Notes under the pieces: model-generated | The model's input: the letters and a program-made list of their open reading frames with translations, nothing else | Told to the model about the DNA's origin: nothing | Database searches by the model: none | Made by a program: the position numbers and the translations under genes | From: an uncultured Alphaproteobacteria bacterium | Lineage (GTDB): Bacteria > Pseudomonadota > Alphaproteobacteria > Rhodobacterales > Rhodobacteraceae | Reading direction: 5' to 3' | DNA length: 54,239 nt | Assembly (NCBI GenBank): GCA_902580265.1 | Contig: CACHJY010000008.1 | Span: forward strand, 1 to 54,239 | Shown here: piece after piece, positions 45,988 to 54,239 of the stretch | Layout of the letters: every line of letters starts with the position of its first letter | Numbering within the stretch: position 1 is the first letter of the stretch

Positions 45988-47345
45988 TACCAGTTTCCTT
46001 CTGGAGTTCCATTAAACTTTTTCTCAAGCCCAGCCCAACAATCCGCATAGTCATCCTGCAGTGGTGCTTCTTTTGCTGCGAATTCGGTAAGATGTTGGGG
46101 AAACCGTGACTCGAACATGAAAGTCATAGTGTTTTCTAATTTTTGTGGTTTTAAATCAGTGTTTGAAGCCCTTTCAAAAGCATCTTTATCTGGGCCATGG
46201 GGTAGCATCATATTATGAAGAGTTATCCCCCCAGGCATAAAGCCGGTAGGTTTTGCATCATACTTACCAACAATATTTCCCATCAACTCTGACATAACAT
46301 TTTTATGATACCAAGGTGGTCTAAATGTATTTTCTGCAACATTCCATCTGTCTCTAAATAAAATAAAGTCTATATTCGCTGTTCCTTCAATTCCGGAAGG
46401 TGATGTTAAAACTGTATAAATAGATGGGTCAGGATGGTCGAATAATACAGCACTTACAGGGGAAAAATTCCTAAGATCATATTTCCATGGTGCATAATTT
46501 CCATGCCAGGCAACAATATCCAAAGGTGACCTTTCTATACGACACGAGTGAAATGACCCGCACCATTTTACCAATAGGTTGCCCTCTTCTTCTTTATCTT
46601 CAAAATAAGCATGCGGAACCTTAAAATCTCTAGAATTTGCAAGACAGTTAGCCCCTATAGGGCCTCGGTTCGGGAGGACAAACTTTTGACCATAGTTTTC
46701 GCAAACAAAACCACGGCATATCTCATCTTGAAGTAATACTGAGAAAACAAGTCCGCGTGGGATAAGTGCCACTTCACCTGGTGCAATGCCAATTAACCCA
46801 AGCTCCGTTTTAAATACTAAACTACCTAATTGTGGAACAACTAATAATTCACTATCAGCTGAATAAAAATAGTTTTTATCCATTGATTTATCAGCAACAT
46901 AGACATGTGATGCCATTCCCGTCTGCATTCCGACATCACCTGTAGTTGTAATAGTACGCATCCCGGTAATAAAAGTATTTCCTGTTTTAGTAATAGGAAT
47001 CGGATCCCATCGATATTGACCAAGGCTTATAATACCGTCATTTATACTAGGCGCACTTTTCCAATATGGGAGACTAATTTTTTCTAACTTATTAAGATGC
47101 TTTACCGAAGGGTGTATCCTATAACACCATGTTCTCTCATTTCGAGCCCGAGGTGCCGTAAAAGGTGTGCCTGATAATTGTTCAGCATATAAACCATAAG
47201 CACACTTTTGTGGACTATTCATGCCCTCTGGCAATGCACCAGCGAGAGCCTCTGTCTCAAAGTCATTACCAAAACCTGGCATATATTTAAATTTTAAATT
47301 AGTCTTTAGTGCTTTACTTTTAGATTTTACACTACCGTCTGGCAT
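45987..47345 (-). CDS. hmgA: Homogentisate 1,2-dioxygenase
   Basis: HmgA opens the homogentisate ring to maleylacetoacetate with Fe(II) and O2. The 452 residues match the family end to end: [70 protein letters not shown] and [15 protein letters not shown], the last two supplying the iron ligands. It is the first gene of a five-gene minus-strand operon and diverges from the NTF2-like gene. Confidence 0.95.
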   Translation of the reverse strand: MPDGSVKSKSKALKTNLKFKYMPGFGNDFETEALAGALPEGMNSPQKCAYGLYAEQLSGTPFTAPRARNERTWCYRIHPSVKHLNKLEKISLPYWKSAPSINDGIISLGQYRWDPIPITKTGNTFITGMRTITTTGDVGMQTGMASHVYVADKSMDKNYFYSADSELLVVPQLGSLVFKTELGLIGIAPGEVALIPRGLVFSVLLQDEICRGFVCENYGQKFVLPNRGPIGANCLANSRDFKVPHAYFEDKEEEGNLLVKWCGSFHSCRIERSPLDIVAWHGNYAPWKYDLRNFSPVSAVLFDHPDPSIYTVLTSPSGIEGTANIDFILFRDRWNVAENTFRPPWYHKNVMSELMGNIVGKYDAKPTGFMPGGITLHNMMLPHGPDKDAFERASNTDLKPQKLENTMTFMFESRFPQHLTEFAAKEAPLQDDYADCWAGLEKKFNGTPEGNW

Positions 47346-47420
47346 TATTGATCTCGATCTGATATTTTATATGAGTGACAAAATCAACAATAACATAACT
47401 CGTTAAAAATATAAAATATT

Positions 47421-47837
47421 ATGCATTCACACCACCCAACAATCGAAAGTTTCTTTATTGCTATAAAATCAAATAATGTGGATGAACTTAAATCTATTTT
47501 TGATGAAAACATACTCTTCAAGCCACCAACCTACTGGAAGGAATGGCAAGGAAAAGAAGTTGTGGCGAGGATATTAAGCCACGTAGGTTCAGTATTTAGA
47601 GATTTAGAATACAAGCGCGTATTATACGATGACTTAGACTATTTTCTGGAGTTTAGTTGCAAAATTGGTCATCTGGATGCAACTGGGGTGGATATGATTT
47701 CTCTTAATAAAAGGGGCTTAATTGAAAAATTTGAGGTTGTTATGAGACCATACAAGTCTGTTGGAGAGTTAAGAAAGTCTATGACTATTCTTACTTCAAA
47801 TGATCCTTTTTTCAAAAGCTTACAAGTAAACAAATAG
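47421..47837 (+). CDS. NTF2/SnoaL-like protein
   Basis: The 138 residues show a cone-shaped NTF2-like pattern: an N-terminal helical hairpin with IESFFIAIKSNNVDELKSIF, followed by strands ending DMISLNKRGLIEKFEVVMRP. Such proteins include polyketide cyclases, isomerases and inactive binding proteins, so function is open. It diverges from hmgA and might be co-regulated; the intergenic region is only 75 bases. Confidence 0.65.
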   Translation: MHSHHPTIESFFIAIKSNNVDELKSIFDENILFKPPTYWKEWQGKEVVARILSHVGSVFRDLEYKRVLYDDLDYFLEFSCKIGHLDATGVDMISLNKRGLIEKFEVVMRPYKSVGELRKSMTILTSNDPFFKSLQVNK

Positions 47838-47843
47838 TAAGTT

Positions 47844-48086
47844 TTAGATAACTTTTTTCTTTGTATCTAATTGCATTTTCTGTGCGAGGTGACTAACCAA
47901 AACTGAGCGCATCGAAACAGCTCTGTCTCTATTCGTAAAGGAATATTCTCTAACATCATCTCCTGCCACTCTCAAAGAGAATACATAAAAAGCACCTGCT
48001 TTGGTAATTGGCGATGCAGATCCCTCTGAAATTCTTTGCAGATCGACTTTTTTACCAAGGTTCGTCTCAATAATATTATTGCTCAT
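47844..48086 (-). CDS. Hypothetical protein (80 residues)
   Basis: I start at the ATG at 48084-48086 behind GGAG; the open frame extends 12 codons upstream. The product contains AGAFYVFSLRVAGDDVREYSF and RDRAVSMRSVLVSHLAQKM. It reads as a small beta-alpha protein, family unknown. Its long 5' region contains a candidate structured RNA (48199-48271), which could regulate it. Confidence 0.5.
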   Translation of the reverse strand: MSNNIIETNLGKKVDLQRISEGSASPITKAGAFYVFSLRVAGDDVREYSFTNRDRAVSMRSVLVSHLAQKMQLDTKKKVI

Positions 48087-48198
48087 GTCATATGCTCCAT
48101 TATTTATAATAAATAGTAACACAATATTACGTTACGTAAAGCAATTTGTAATAAAAAAATGGGCAGACCGTAACTTTTTAGAAATATGATATTGATGG

Positions 48199-48271
48199 GA
48201 AAAGAAACCGCGCCCGCAGTCCCCCCACGGACGCAGCCGACTTATCCAGAGGATGTAATCTGAATAAAGGT
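48199..48271 (-). ncRNA. Candidate small RNA or structured leader
   Basis: A GC-rich patch (48208-48240) stands out in AT-rich DNA. On the minus strand it gives GCGTCC-GTGGGG-GGACTGC and, alternatively, CCGTG paired with CGCGG directly before TTTCTTTT (48199-48206), resembling a terminator. A minus-strand promoter-like pair lies just upstream (48278-48305). The transcript would be about 70 bases if it terminates, or the leader of the 80-residue gene if it reads through. I match it to no known RNA family. Confidence 0.35.
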
Positions 48272-48277
48272 AAGGAT

Positions 48278-48305
48278 AGTATATAGTGAATAAAGTGAAA
48301 AGCAA
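48278..48305 (-). promoter_or_regulatory. Minus-strand sigma-70-like promoter
   Basis: On the minus strand TTGCTT (48300-48305), a 16-base spacer and TATACT (48278-48283) form a good promoter. Transcription would start near 48271 and run through the GC-rich element toward the 80-residue gene. Confidence 0.5.
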
Positions 48306-48343
48306 TCTTTATTTAAAAAAAATGCTTTAAAATCAGATACTTA

Positions 48344-48384
48344 ATGTAATATAATATTTACATGATGTAATATTTTATTTACAT
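48344..48384. promoter_or_regulatory. Two tandem inverted repeats, ATGTAA-N8-TTACAT
   Basis: Two copies of a 20-base dyad, each with arms ATGTAA and TTACAT around eight AT bases, lie at 48344-48363 and 48365-48384. Their centres are 21 bases apart, two helical turns, which suits two dimeric regulators bound on one face of the helix. They are 182 bases before the ligase start. The regulator is unknown. Confidence 0.6.
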
Positions 48385-48467
48385 TCTTAGAATTATTTTG
48401 ATGGGAATTTTTAAACAATCGAATTATTTCGCCAATAAGTTCTTAATAGGCCAAAACATACTATTTT

Positions 48468-48489
48468 TGTCTATAATTAATAATAGACA
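48468..48489 (+). promoter_or_regulatory. Dyad TGTCTAT-N8-ATAGACA overlapping a TATAAT box
   Basis: A perfect seven-base inverted repeat has a consensus -10 box (TATAAT, 48472-48477) inside it, 89 bases before the ligase ATG. I see no good -35 element. Binding there would block RNA polymerase, so it is a plausible repressor operator for the ligase-amidase operon. Confidence 0.45.
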
Positions 48490-48565
48490 GATTAGAAATA
48501 ACTAATAATAATTATTCACATAAATAACTTTACAAAATATATAAAACTGTACCGGGAGCTCAAAA

Positions 48566-50197
48566 ATGCATGGAATGATGATGAATCGGCCTTTAAGAAT
48601 TGCCGACATAATAACCCTAGCCGAAAAAATTCATCCAAATGAAGAAATAATTTCCAAAACGCTTCAGGGAACTCTCCATACTACCAATTATGCGGAGATA
48701 GCGCTAAGATCGAGGCGAATGTCTAAGGCACTGATATCACTAGGTGTAAAAATGGGTGATAGAATTGCTACATTGGCCTGGAATGGCTTTAGACATTTAG
48801 AATTGTATTTCGCTATCTCCGGAATTGGTGCTATTTGTCATACTATTAATCCACGCCTCTCAAGCGAACAAATGACTTATGTAGTCAATCACGCAGAGGA
48901 TAAACTAATTTTCCTAGATTTAACATTTATTCCAATAATTGAGGCGCATTTGGATAAATTTCCTTCATCATCAAAATATGTTTTGATGGCTGATAAAGAA
49001 CATATGCCTGAATGTAAAGTACCGAATGTTATTTGTTATGAAGATTTAATAGAAAAAGAAAGCTCAGACTTTGAATGGCCTGAATTTGATGAAAATACAG
49101 CATCGGGTCTTTGTTACACATCAGGCACAACCGGAAACCCCAAAGGCGTACTCTATTCCCATAGATCAACCGTTTTGCATGCTTTAATCCAGTGCTTTTA
49201 CAACGCAGGTTCGTTTTCACCAAAAAAGAAAATCTTACCAATAGTACCTCTTTTCCACGCTAATGCATGGGGAATACCTTACAGCGCCCCAATAAGTGGC
49301 ACTTCGCTAGTTTTTCCAGGAGCAAATCTAGACGGGAAAAGCGTATATGATTTACTTGAAAAGTACTCTGTTAATTCGGCCTGGGGTGTTCCAACGGTTT
49401 GGATGGGATTACTCGAAGAAATTTCACAGCGAGGCGGGAAAAAGCCAGATGGCTTGGAGGAAATGCTTGTTGGTGGTTCAGCTGCTGCCAAATCACTTAT
49501 TGAAGCATTTGAAAATATGGGCGTAAGAGTGATCCACGCATGGGGTATGACGGAAACAAGCCCATTAGGTACGTCTGGTCGCCTTATATCACCGTTTTCT
49601 GAGTTGCCCATTCAAGAGCAAAGGCATCTTCAGACCTCACAAGGGAGAAAGATTTTTATGGTTGACCTAAAAATTGTTGACGATAATGGTAAAAGATTGC
49701 CAGAAGATGGAAAAAGCATAGGAAATCTTTATATCCGCGGCAATACCATCGCAGGAGGTTATTATAACAACATAGAGGCAAGCAAGGCAGCAATTGATGA
49801 TGAGGGGTATTTTGGAACAGGCGATGTTGCATCAATTGATGAACAAGGCTTTTTAAGATTAACTGACCGCGCAAAAGACTTAATAAAATCAGGTGGAGAG
49901 TGGATTAGTTCAATTGATCTAGAAAATAGAGCAATGTCTCATCCTGATGTAGAAAACTGCGCTGTAATTGCTATCCCTCACGAGAAATGGGATGAACGTC
50001 CATTATTAATTGTTGTTCCAGTGGAAGGCAAGAGACCTTCAAAAGAAGAATTGATAAAACATTTGGAAGGACATTTTGCGAAATGGCAAATGCCCGATGA
50101 TGTCGTTTATGAAGATGAACTACCTCTCACTGCTACAGGTAAAGTATCAAAGCTCACTTTGAGACAAAAATATGAAAATTATACTCTAGCCTCTTAG
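48566..50197 (+). CDS. Acyl-CoA ligase, DmdB-like (3-methylmercaptopropionyl-CoA ligase candidate)
   Basis: The 543 residues carry the AMP-binding motif [43 protein letters not shown] and the late TATGKVSK with the catalytic Lys (526). The start [16 protein letters not shown] and [16 protein letters not shown] are typical of the DmdB-annotated subgroup. His231 and Trp235 (FHANAW) match DmdB residues I recall as important for methylmercaptopropionate. DmdB catalyses the second step of DMSP demethylation. Medium-chain fatty acids are an alternative substrate. GGGAG precedes the ATG; an amidase follows ten bases later. Confidence 0.75.
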   Translation: MHGMMMNRPLRIADIITLAEKIHPNEEIISKTLQGTLHTTNYAEIALRSRRMSKALISLGVKMGDRIATLAWNGFRHLELYFAISGIGAICHTINPRLSSEQMTYVVNHAEDKLIFLDLTFIPIIEAHLDKFPSSSKYVLMADKEHMPECKVPNVICYEDLIEKESSDFEWPEFDENTASGLCYTSGTTGNPKGVLYSHRSTVLHALIQCFYNAGSFSPKKKILPIVPLFHANAWGIPYSAPISGTSLVFPGANLDGKSVYDLLEKYSVNSAWGVPTVWMGLLEEISQRGGKKPDGLEEMLVGGSAAAKSLIEAFENMGVRVIHAWGMTETSPLGTSGRLISPFSELPIQEQRHLQTSQGRKIFMVDLKIVDDNGKRLPEDGKSIGNLYIRGNTIAGGYYNNIEASKAAIDDEGYFGTGDVASIDEQGFLRLTDRAKDLIKSGGEWISSIDLENRAMSHPDVENCAVIAIPHEKWDERPLLIVVPVEGKRPSKEELIKHLEGHFAKWQMPDDVVYEDELPLTATGKVSKLTLRQKYENYTLAS

Positions 50198-50207
50198 GAA
50201 AAGTTTT

Positions 50208-51623
50208 ATGTCTAAGAATGATTATTGGAAACTCAGTGCTTGTGAAAGCGCTAAGTTAATAAGGAACGGCAGTATATCAGCTGAGGATCTTGTTTCGAGT
50301 TGTATTGAGAGAACGAAAGAAACGAATAACAAAATCAATGCAATAGTTGATGACTTAAGTGTTCCCGCACTAGAAAAGGCACGTGAACTTGATAAACTTT
50401 CAAAAAAGGGTGACTTCAAAGGACCACTACATGGTGTCCCTATTACAATAAAAGAAAATATTGATCAAAAAGGATACGCAACTCCTAATGGGCTAGAGGC
50501 GCTTAAAGACTTAATTGCGCCCGGCAATGCTCCTGTAGTTGATAATTTAGAAAGAGATGGAGCAATTGTAATTGGAAGAACAAATACGCCTGAATTTTCT
50601 ATGAGAGGAACAACCGATAATCTGATTCACGGAAGAACCTTAAATCCCTGGAATGATTGGGCAAGCCCAGGAGGTTCGTCGGGAGGTGCTTCAGCGGCAG
50701 TAATGAGCGGCATGGGAAGCCTAGCTCATGGAAATGATATTGCAGGCTCATTAAGAATCCCTTCCACTGCGACTGGGGCCTGCACGGTAAAGCCAGGACT
50801 AGGGCGGGTGCCTGCATATAATCCTAGTCAAACACAAGAGAGAGGGCTTATCGCTCAGCTAATGTCTGTACAAGGGGTGATAGCAAGGGAAATAAAAGAC
50901 GTCCGTCTAGGAATGCAGTCGCTAATCAATTATGATCCTCGCGATCCTTGGATGGTAGATATGCCCTTCCAAAGCAAGGAAATAAAGCCTCCGATAAAAG
51001 TTGGCTTTACAAAGGAAACATTTGGTGAACCTCTGCATCCAGCAATTAATAAAGCTCTAGAGAATGCAATTGCTGCATTAAAGGATGCTGGTTATATTCT
51101 TGAAGAAGTAGCATTACCAGAATTCGAAGACGCTGCAAACTTTTCTGCTAAAACTCTTTTTGGAGAGATAAAAGCTCTTCATGAAAAAGACTATAAAACC
51201 CTAGGTAGTAAGAACTTTAACTTAGTAGCAGAAAATTATTTTAAAATAATCTCTCCTTTTGAGGGAGAAGATTTACTACTTGGGATGGCAAAAAAGTCAT
51301 ATTTCTTCCGAGAGTGGAACCTCTTTTTTAGAAAATACCCACTCGTCCTTACACCTTTTCTTCTTTACCCAACTTACGAATGGAACCGAGATACTCAAGG
51401 GCTCGAAGGTACTAAGGAGGTTCTTGCAGGGATGTTTTATGCACATACAATGAACTACATGGGAATTCCCGCAGGAGTTGTGAGTGCGAACTATAATGAT
51501 GGACTTCCTGTAGGCGTGCAAATAATTTCTACTAGGTTTCGTGAAGATATTATTTTGAATGCTTGTGAAGAAATAGAAAAAAGAGTAGGAATTATGGCAG
51601 AAAAATTATTTGAAAGGGGTTAA
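50208..51623 (+). CDS. Amidase-signature family amidase
   Basis: The Ser-cisSer-Lys triad is visible: Lys in PITIKENID, the Gly/Ser-rich SPGGSSGGASAAVMSGMG, and the nucleophile in GNDIAGSLRIPS. The 471 residues match the family's usual length. Members hydrolyse amides, including aliphatic and aryl amides, to acid and ammonia. Co-transcription with the ligase suggests the released acid could be activated to a CoA thioester. This is not GatA, which would sit with gatB/gatC. Confidence 0.87.
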   Translation: MSKNDYWKLSACESAKLIRNGSISAEDLVSSCIERTKETNNKINAIVDDLSVPALEKARELDKLSKKGDFKGPLHGVPITIKENIDQKGYATPNGLEALKDLIAPGNAPVVDNLERDGAIVIGRTNTPEFSMRGTTDNLIHGRTLNPWNDWASPGGSSGGASAAVMSGMGSLAHGNDIAGSLRIPSTATGACTVKPGLGRVPAYNPSQTQERGLIAQLMSVQGVIAREIKDVRLGMQSLINYDPRDPWMVDMPFQSKEIKPPIKVGFTKETFGEPLHPAINKALENAIAALKDAGYILEEVALPEFEDAANFSAKTLFGEIKALHEKDYKTLGSKNFNLVAENYFKIISPFEGEDLLLGMAKKSYFFREWNLFFRKYPLVLTPFLLYPTYEWNRDTQGLEGTKEVLAGMFYAHTMNYMGIPAGVVSANYNDGLPVGVQIISTRFREDIILNACEEIEKRVGIMAEKLFERG

Positions 51624-51645
51624 AAGCAGCTTAACTTTTATTTTT
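51619..51645 (+). terminator. Weak candidate terminator after the amidase gene
   Basis: GTTAA (51619-51623) and TTAAC (51631-51635) can form a five-pair stem, followed by a T-rich run. The stem is short and A-T rich. It also covers the end of the convergent thioesterase gene, whose stop is at 51631. Confidence 0.28.
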
Positions 51646-52041
51646 TTCCCGATTATATAATTTGAAAATACTTCTGCCAGAAGCAATAAGTTTCTTATCT
51701 TCATCAAATATTTCTGCCGTACAATAAGCAATTGAGTTACCCTTCTTTGTAACTTTTCCTTTTGCTACAAGAATTCTTGATGACGGTGGCGCAATATAAT
51801 CAACGGACAAATTTAAAGTGACTGAATCAACCTCTCTACCCGAACTATCGGGAAAGCTTGCCGCCGTTCCCATAGCTATGTCTAATAGGGTTGCATGAAC
51901 CCCTCCATGCGGAATTCCATATAAATTAAAATGATGCTCTTTAAGCTCCAATTGCAGTACTGACTTGCCTCCTCCTAATTTCAACACCTCAATACCAACA
52001 AAATGTTGAAAAGGATTATTACGAAGTTTCTTCACATTCAT
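51631..52041 (-). CDS. PaaI-type hotdog-fold thioesterase
   Basis: The 136 residues show the hotdog pattern with FNLYGIPHGGVHATLLDIAMG, containing the HGG loop and Asp of the PaaI group, and SVTLNLSVDYIAPPSS. These enzymes hydrolyse acyl-CoA thioesters, often aryl or short-chain. Its neighbours on both sides are plus-strand genes, so it is transcribed alone. Substrate unknown. Confidence 0.82.
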   Translation of the reverse strand: MNVKKLRNNPFQHFVGIEVLKLGGGKSVLQLELKEHHFNLYGIPHGGVHATLLDIAMGTAASFPDSSGREVDSVTLNLSVDYIAPPSSRILVAKGKVTKKGNSIAYCTAEIFDEDKKLIASGRSIFKLYNREKNKS

Positions 52042-52114
52042 AATTTTTCTATTTCACTCCAAAATACGGTGCTATTATTTAATTAAATAAAGAATAAAGA
52101 CAAGGAAATATTTA

Positions 52115-53275
52115 GTGGATCAATTTTCTCAAGTGGCAAAAAAATATATAGATAAAGGTCTTATAGCAGGTCTTGAATGGGAAATAAGGCATTTCAATAA
52201 AATTGTTTCAAAGGATGTAGAGGGCTGCAGTGACGTTGAAAACAAAACCATTTTAAAACCAGGACAGATATATCGTATATATTCAATGACAAAACCAATA
52301 GTATCGGTCGCAGCAATAAGGCTTATAGAAGCTTGTAAGCTAAGTCTATACTCAAACATTCAAGATTTTATTCCTTCTTTCAAATATTTAAAGGTATTGA
52401 GATCTGATGGAGAATTAGAAAGGTTAAAAAGACCAATTACCTTAGCTGATCTTCTGACCCATACGGCTGGCCTTTCTTATAATTTTAATATGGGTTGTTC
52501 AGTTGCTCAGTTTTATCAACAAGAAAATATTTTAAATGATTCAGATATTTCTTTAGAAGAAATGGTCGATAAAATTGCAACTTTACCCCTAGCGTTCCAG
52601 CCAGGAGAGGCTTGGAGGTATTCGGTCGCCACAGACGTCATTGGAAGGCTCTTAGAAGTTGTTGAGGATAAAAAACTCAGTGAAATTTTAAGTGAACAAG
52701 TATTAGCTCCTTTGGAAATGAAACATACGGCGTTTAGCGTAAGCAAGACAAATGCTTCAAAGATCATGCCTATGCATGGTGACACAGATGCGAACAAACT
52801 TATATCATTTCAACAAGCCCCTTTAAAGTTGGTTGATGCCGAAAAAAGCCACCCCTCAAATGGTGAATTTATAAACCTAAGAGGGGGAACTGGTCTTTTT
52901 TCAACAATTGACGACTATCAACTTTTTTGTAATTTCCTTTTGAACGGAAAAGATAAAAATGGTTCACCATTAATCTCAAAAACCATGCACGACTTTATGT
53001 TAACGAATAGAATTTCAGACCATATGCTTCCATTAAGATTAGGGCCAATTGCATTATCTGGCTACGGATGGAACCTTATCGGTAGAGTAATGACTAATAA
53101 AGGTTTGGCTATGAGCCTTACTGAAAATGGAGAGTTTGGCTGGTCCGGAGCGGCCAGCACTTATTTTTGGATTGATAGAGAAAATCAACTAACCGGTATC
53201 ATAATGACCCAGTATATTGGGGGCTATATAACCATTGCAGATGACTTTAGGGCTACATCTTACTCACTCATTTAA
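52115..53275 (+). CDS. Class C beta-lactamase-like serine hydrolase (EstB type)
   Basis: The catalytic SxxK is in IYSMTKPIVSVAA, the second motif in YSVATDVIGRLLE (Tyr-Ser in place of Tyr-Asn), and LRGGTGLFSTIDDY and FGWSGAASTYFW form the third region. The start is GTG at 52115 behind AAGGA. Most of these 386-residue proteins are esterases or peptidases, not antibiotic-destroying enzymes. No signal peptide is visible, so it is probably cytoplasmic. Confidence 0.82.
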   Translation: MDQFSQVAKKYIDKGLIAGLEWEIRHFNKIVSKDVEGCSDVENKTILKPGQIYRIYSMTKPIVSVAAIRLIEACKLSLYSNIQDFIPSFKYLKVLRSDGELERLKRPITLADLLTHTAGLSYNFNMGCSVAQFYQQENILNDSDISLEEMVDKIATLPLAFQPGEAWRYSVATDVIGRLLEVVEDKKLSEILSEQVLAPLEMKHTAFSVSKTNASKIMPMHGDTDANKLISFQQAPLKLVDAEKSHPSNGEFINLRGGTGLFSTIDDYQLFCNFLLNGKDKNGSPLISKTMHDFMLTNRISDHMLPLRLGPIALSGYGWNLIGRVMTNKGLAMSLTENGEFGWSGAASTYFWIDRENQLTGIIMTQYIGGYITIADDFRATSYSLI

Positions 53276-53278
53276 AAG

Positions 53279-53980
53279 CTATACTTCTAGCCACTCTTTT
53301 CTAATATCATCCCTTTTCTCTAGCTCAGCTGGAGTTCCTTCAAATACAATCTGTCCATGTCCCATAACATAAACACGATGACTGATTTTCATTGCAATAG
53401 ATAGCTTTTGTTCAACAAGAAGTATTGACACTCCTCTACTACTAATTTCGTTAAGCAAATCAGCTACTCTTGTAGTCATTTGAGGACTTAGACCCTCTGT
53501 GGGCTCATCAATCATTATAACTTCCGGGTCGCCCATCAATGTTCTACACATAGTAAGCATTTGTTGCTCACCTCCGGAAAGAAATGACGCCTCAACATCA
53601 GCACGATTTTTTAAATTCTCAAAAAGGTTGAACATATCCTCGATTGACCAGCGGGATTTTGTCATGTCCTGTCCTGACTTTGTACCAAGTTCCAGATTCT
53701 GACGCGTTGTTAACCCTGGGAAAATATCTCTATTTTCCGGAACATATCCAAGACCTGCGTTGGCTACCTCAAAGGCTTTCTTTCCGGCCAATTCGGAACC
53801 ATTAAACTTTACTGATCCTATGGGTTCAACTTCCCCCATTATTGCTTTACATGTCGTTGACCGCCCCACACCATTCCTTCCAAGCAAAGAAACAATTTCG
53901 CCCTTTTCAATTCTTAAGTTAACACCTCTAAGGATGTGACTTTTCCCATAATATGCATTTAAATCAGTTACTTCTAACAT
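53279..53980 (-). CDS. livF: Branched-chain amino acid ABC transporter ATPase (LivF type)
   Basis: The 233 residues match LivF: YGKSHILRGVNL, LGRNGVGRSTTCKAIMGE, LGYVPENRDIFPGLT, FLSGGEQQMLTMCRTLMG and VIMIDEPTEGLSP. The Walker A lysine is replaced by Arg40 (GRNGVGRST), which needs checking. It forms the ATPase pair with LivG, whose stop overlaps this start as TAATG. The permease and binding-protein genes should be beyond the window. Confidence 0.88.
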   Translation of the reverse strand: MLEVTDLNAYYGKSHILRGVNLRIEKGEIVSLLGRNGVGRSTTCKAIMGEVEPIGSVKFNGSELAGKKAFEVANAGLGYVPENRDIFPGLTTRQNLELGTKSGQDMTKSRWSIEDMFNLFENLKNRADVEASFLSGGEQQMLTMCRTLMGDPEVIMIDEPTEGLSPQMTTRVADLLNEISSRGVSILLVEQKLSIAMKISHRVYVMGHGQIVFEGTPAELEKRDDIRKEWLEV

Positions 53981-54239
53981 TAGTGATCTTCCATTGCTGC
54001 GCCTAAATAAGCTTCCTGAACCGCTTGATTCTCTTTAACCTCTGTCGGTGTACCTGTAGCTATAATCTCTCCATATACTAGAACCGAAATTCTATCAGCA
54101 AGATCAAATACAACACCCATATCATGCTCCACAACCAATAAGGTTTTTCCTTCTGTAACCTTTCGTATGAGCCCAACTATATATTCAGTCTCTGACACAC
54201 TCATCCCAGCGGTTGGTTCATCTAATAGTATGACCTCTG
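53980..54239 (-). CDS. livG: Branched-chain amino acid ABC transporter ATPase (LivG type, N-terminus beyond window)
   Basis: The visible C-terminal part begins in the Walker B region (VILLDEPTAGMSVSETE), then VEHDMGVVFDLADRISVL with the His switch, and YGEIIATGTPTEVKENQ, typical of LivG. The tail AYLGAAMEDH is the usual end. The frame is open to the window edge; the N-terminal part lies beyond it. Confidence 0.88.
   Translation of the reverse strand, partial: EVILLDEPTAGMSVSETEYIVGLIRKVTEGKTLLVVEHDMGVVFDLADRISVLVYGEIIATGTPTEVKENQAVQEAYLGAAMEDH

Noticed and set aside
48206..48271. Known riboswitch in the GC-rich patch
   Set aside because: I compared it mentally with TPP, SAM-II, SAH, cobalamin, guanidine and fluoride consensus elements and found none of their conserved cores. 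It is kept only as a candidate RNA.

Overview
The window is AT-rich DNA from an alphaproteobacterium, most probably a marine one. The main evidence is the gene run murA - hisD - UPF0262 - low-molecular-weight phosphatase - infA - maf - Rne/Rng ribonuclease, read on the minus strand at about 20.4-25.9 kb. That order is characteristic of alphaproteobacteria. The homogentisate operon with a DUF2783 gene, the crotonyl-CoA reductase homologue, and a small cupin resembling the SAR11 DMSP lyase DddK all fit such a host. I cannot name a genus.

Region 1 (1-20.1 kb) is an accessory polysaccharide locus ending next to tRNA-Phe. It holds a nucleotide-sugar epimerase (cut by the window edge), a DegT aminotransferase, GtrA and GtrB, two left-handed beta-helix acyltransferases, an SDR, a GMC-type flavoprotein, a polytopic membrane protein, a GT11 fucosyltransferase-like enzyme, a GT2 and a CgeB-like glycosyltransferase, a methyltransferase, an AsnB amidotransferase, and a YdjC deacetylase overlapping a formyltransferase. 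Its most unusual part is a minus-strand cassette at 0.86-4.8 kb: PhyH dioxygenase, crotonyl-CoA carboxylase/reductase homologue, beta-helix acyltransferase, acyl carrier protein and KAS III. It looks like a dedicated route that makes a non-standard acyl group and attaches it to a sugar.

Region 2 (20.3-26.1 kb) is the housekeeping run, flanked by tRNA-Phe and tRNA-Thr. It includes a 44-codon gene translationally coupled to murA. The ribonuclease gene appears to have lost one A just after its natural start.

Region 3 (26.1-42 kb) is mixed: an FkbM methyltransferase, a small lipoprotein, a 720-residue exported protein of unknown function, an AMP-forming CoA ligase, an MsbA-like ABC exporter, P450 with a DMT transporter, enoyl-CoA hydratase, tRNA-Gly wedged between an outer-membrane barrel and the hydratase, a HAD phosphatase, glmU-moaA, tRNA-Met, small unknown genes and the DddK-like cupin.

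Region 4 (42-47.8 kb) is a five-gene minus-strand operon, hmgA - fahA - MBL protein - FAD hydroxylase - DUF2783. It should convert a hydroxylated phenylacetate or homogentisate to fumarate and acetoacetate, but no maleylacetoacetate isomerase of the usual glutathione-transferase type is present.

Region 5 (47.8-54.2 kb) holds a regulatory-looking intergenic stretch with two tandem inverted repeats, a dyad over a -10 box and a possible small RNA. It is followed by a DmdB-like acyl-CoA ligase with an amidase, a hotdog thioesterase, a class-C beta-lactamase-like hydrolase, and the ATPases LivF and LivG (LivG cut by the window edge). The DddK-like and DmdB-like genes together suggest use of dimethylsulfoniopropionate; this is inferred from motifs only.
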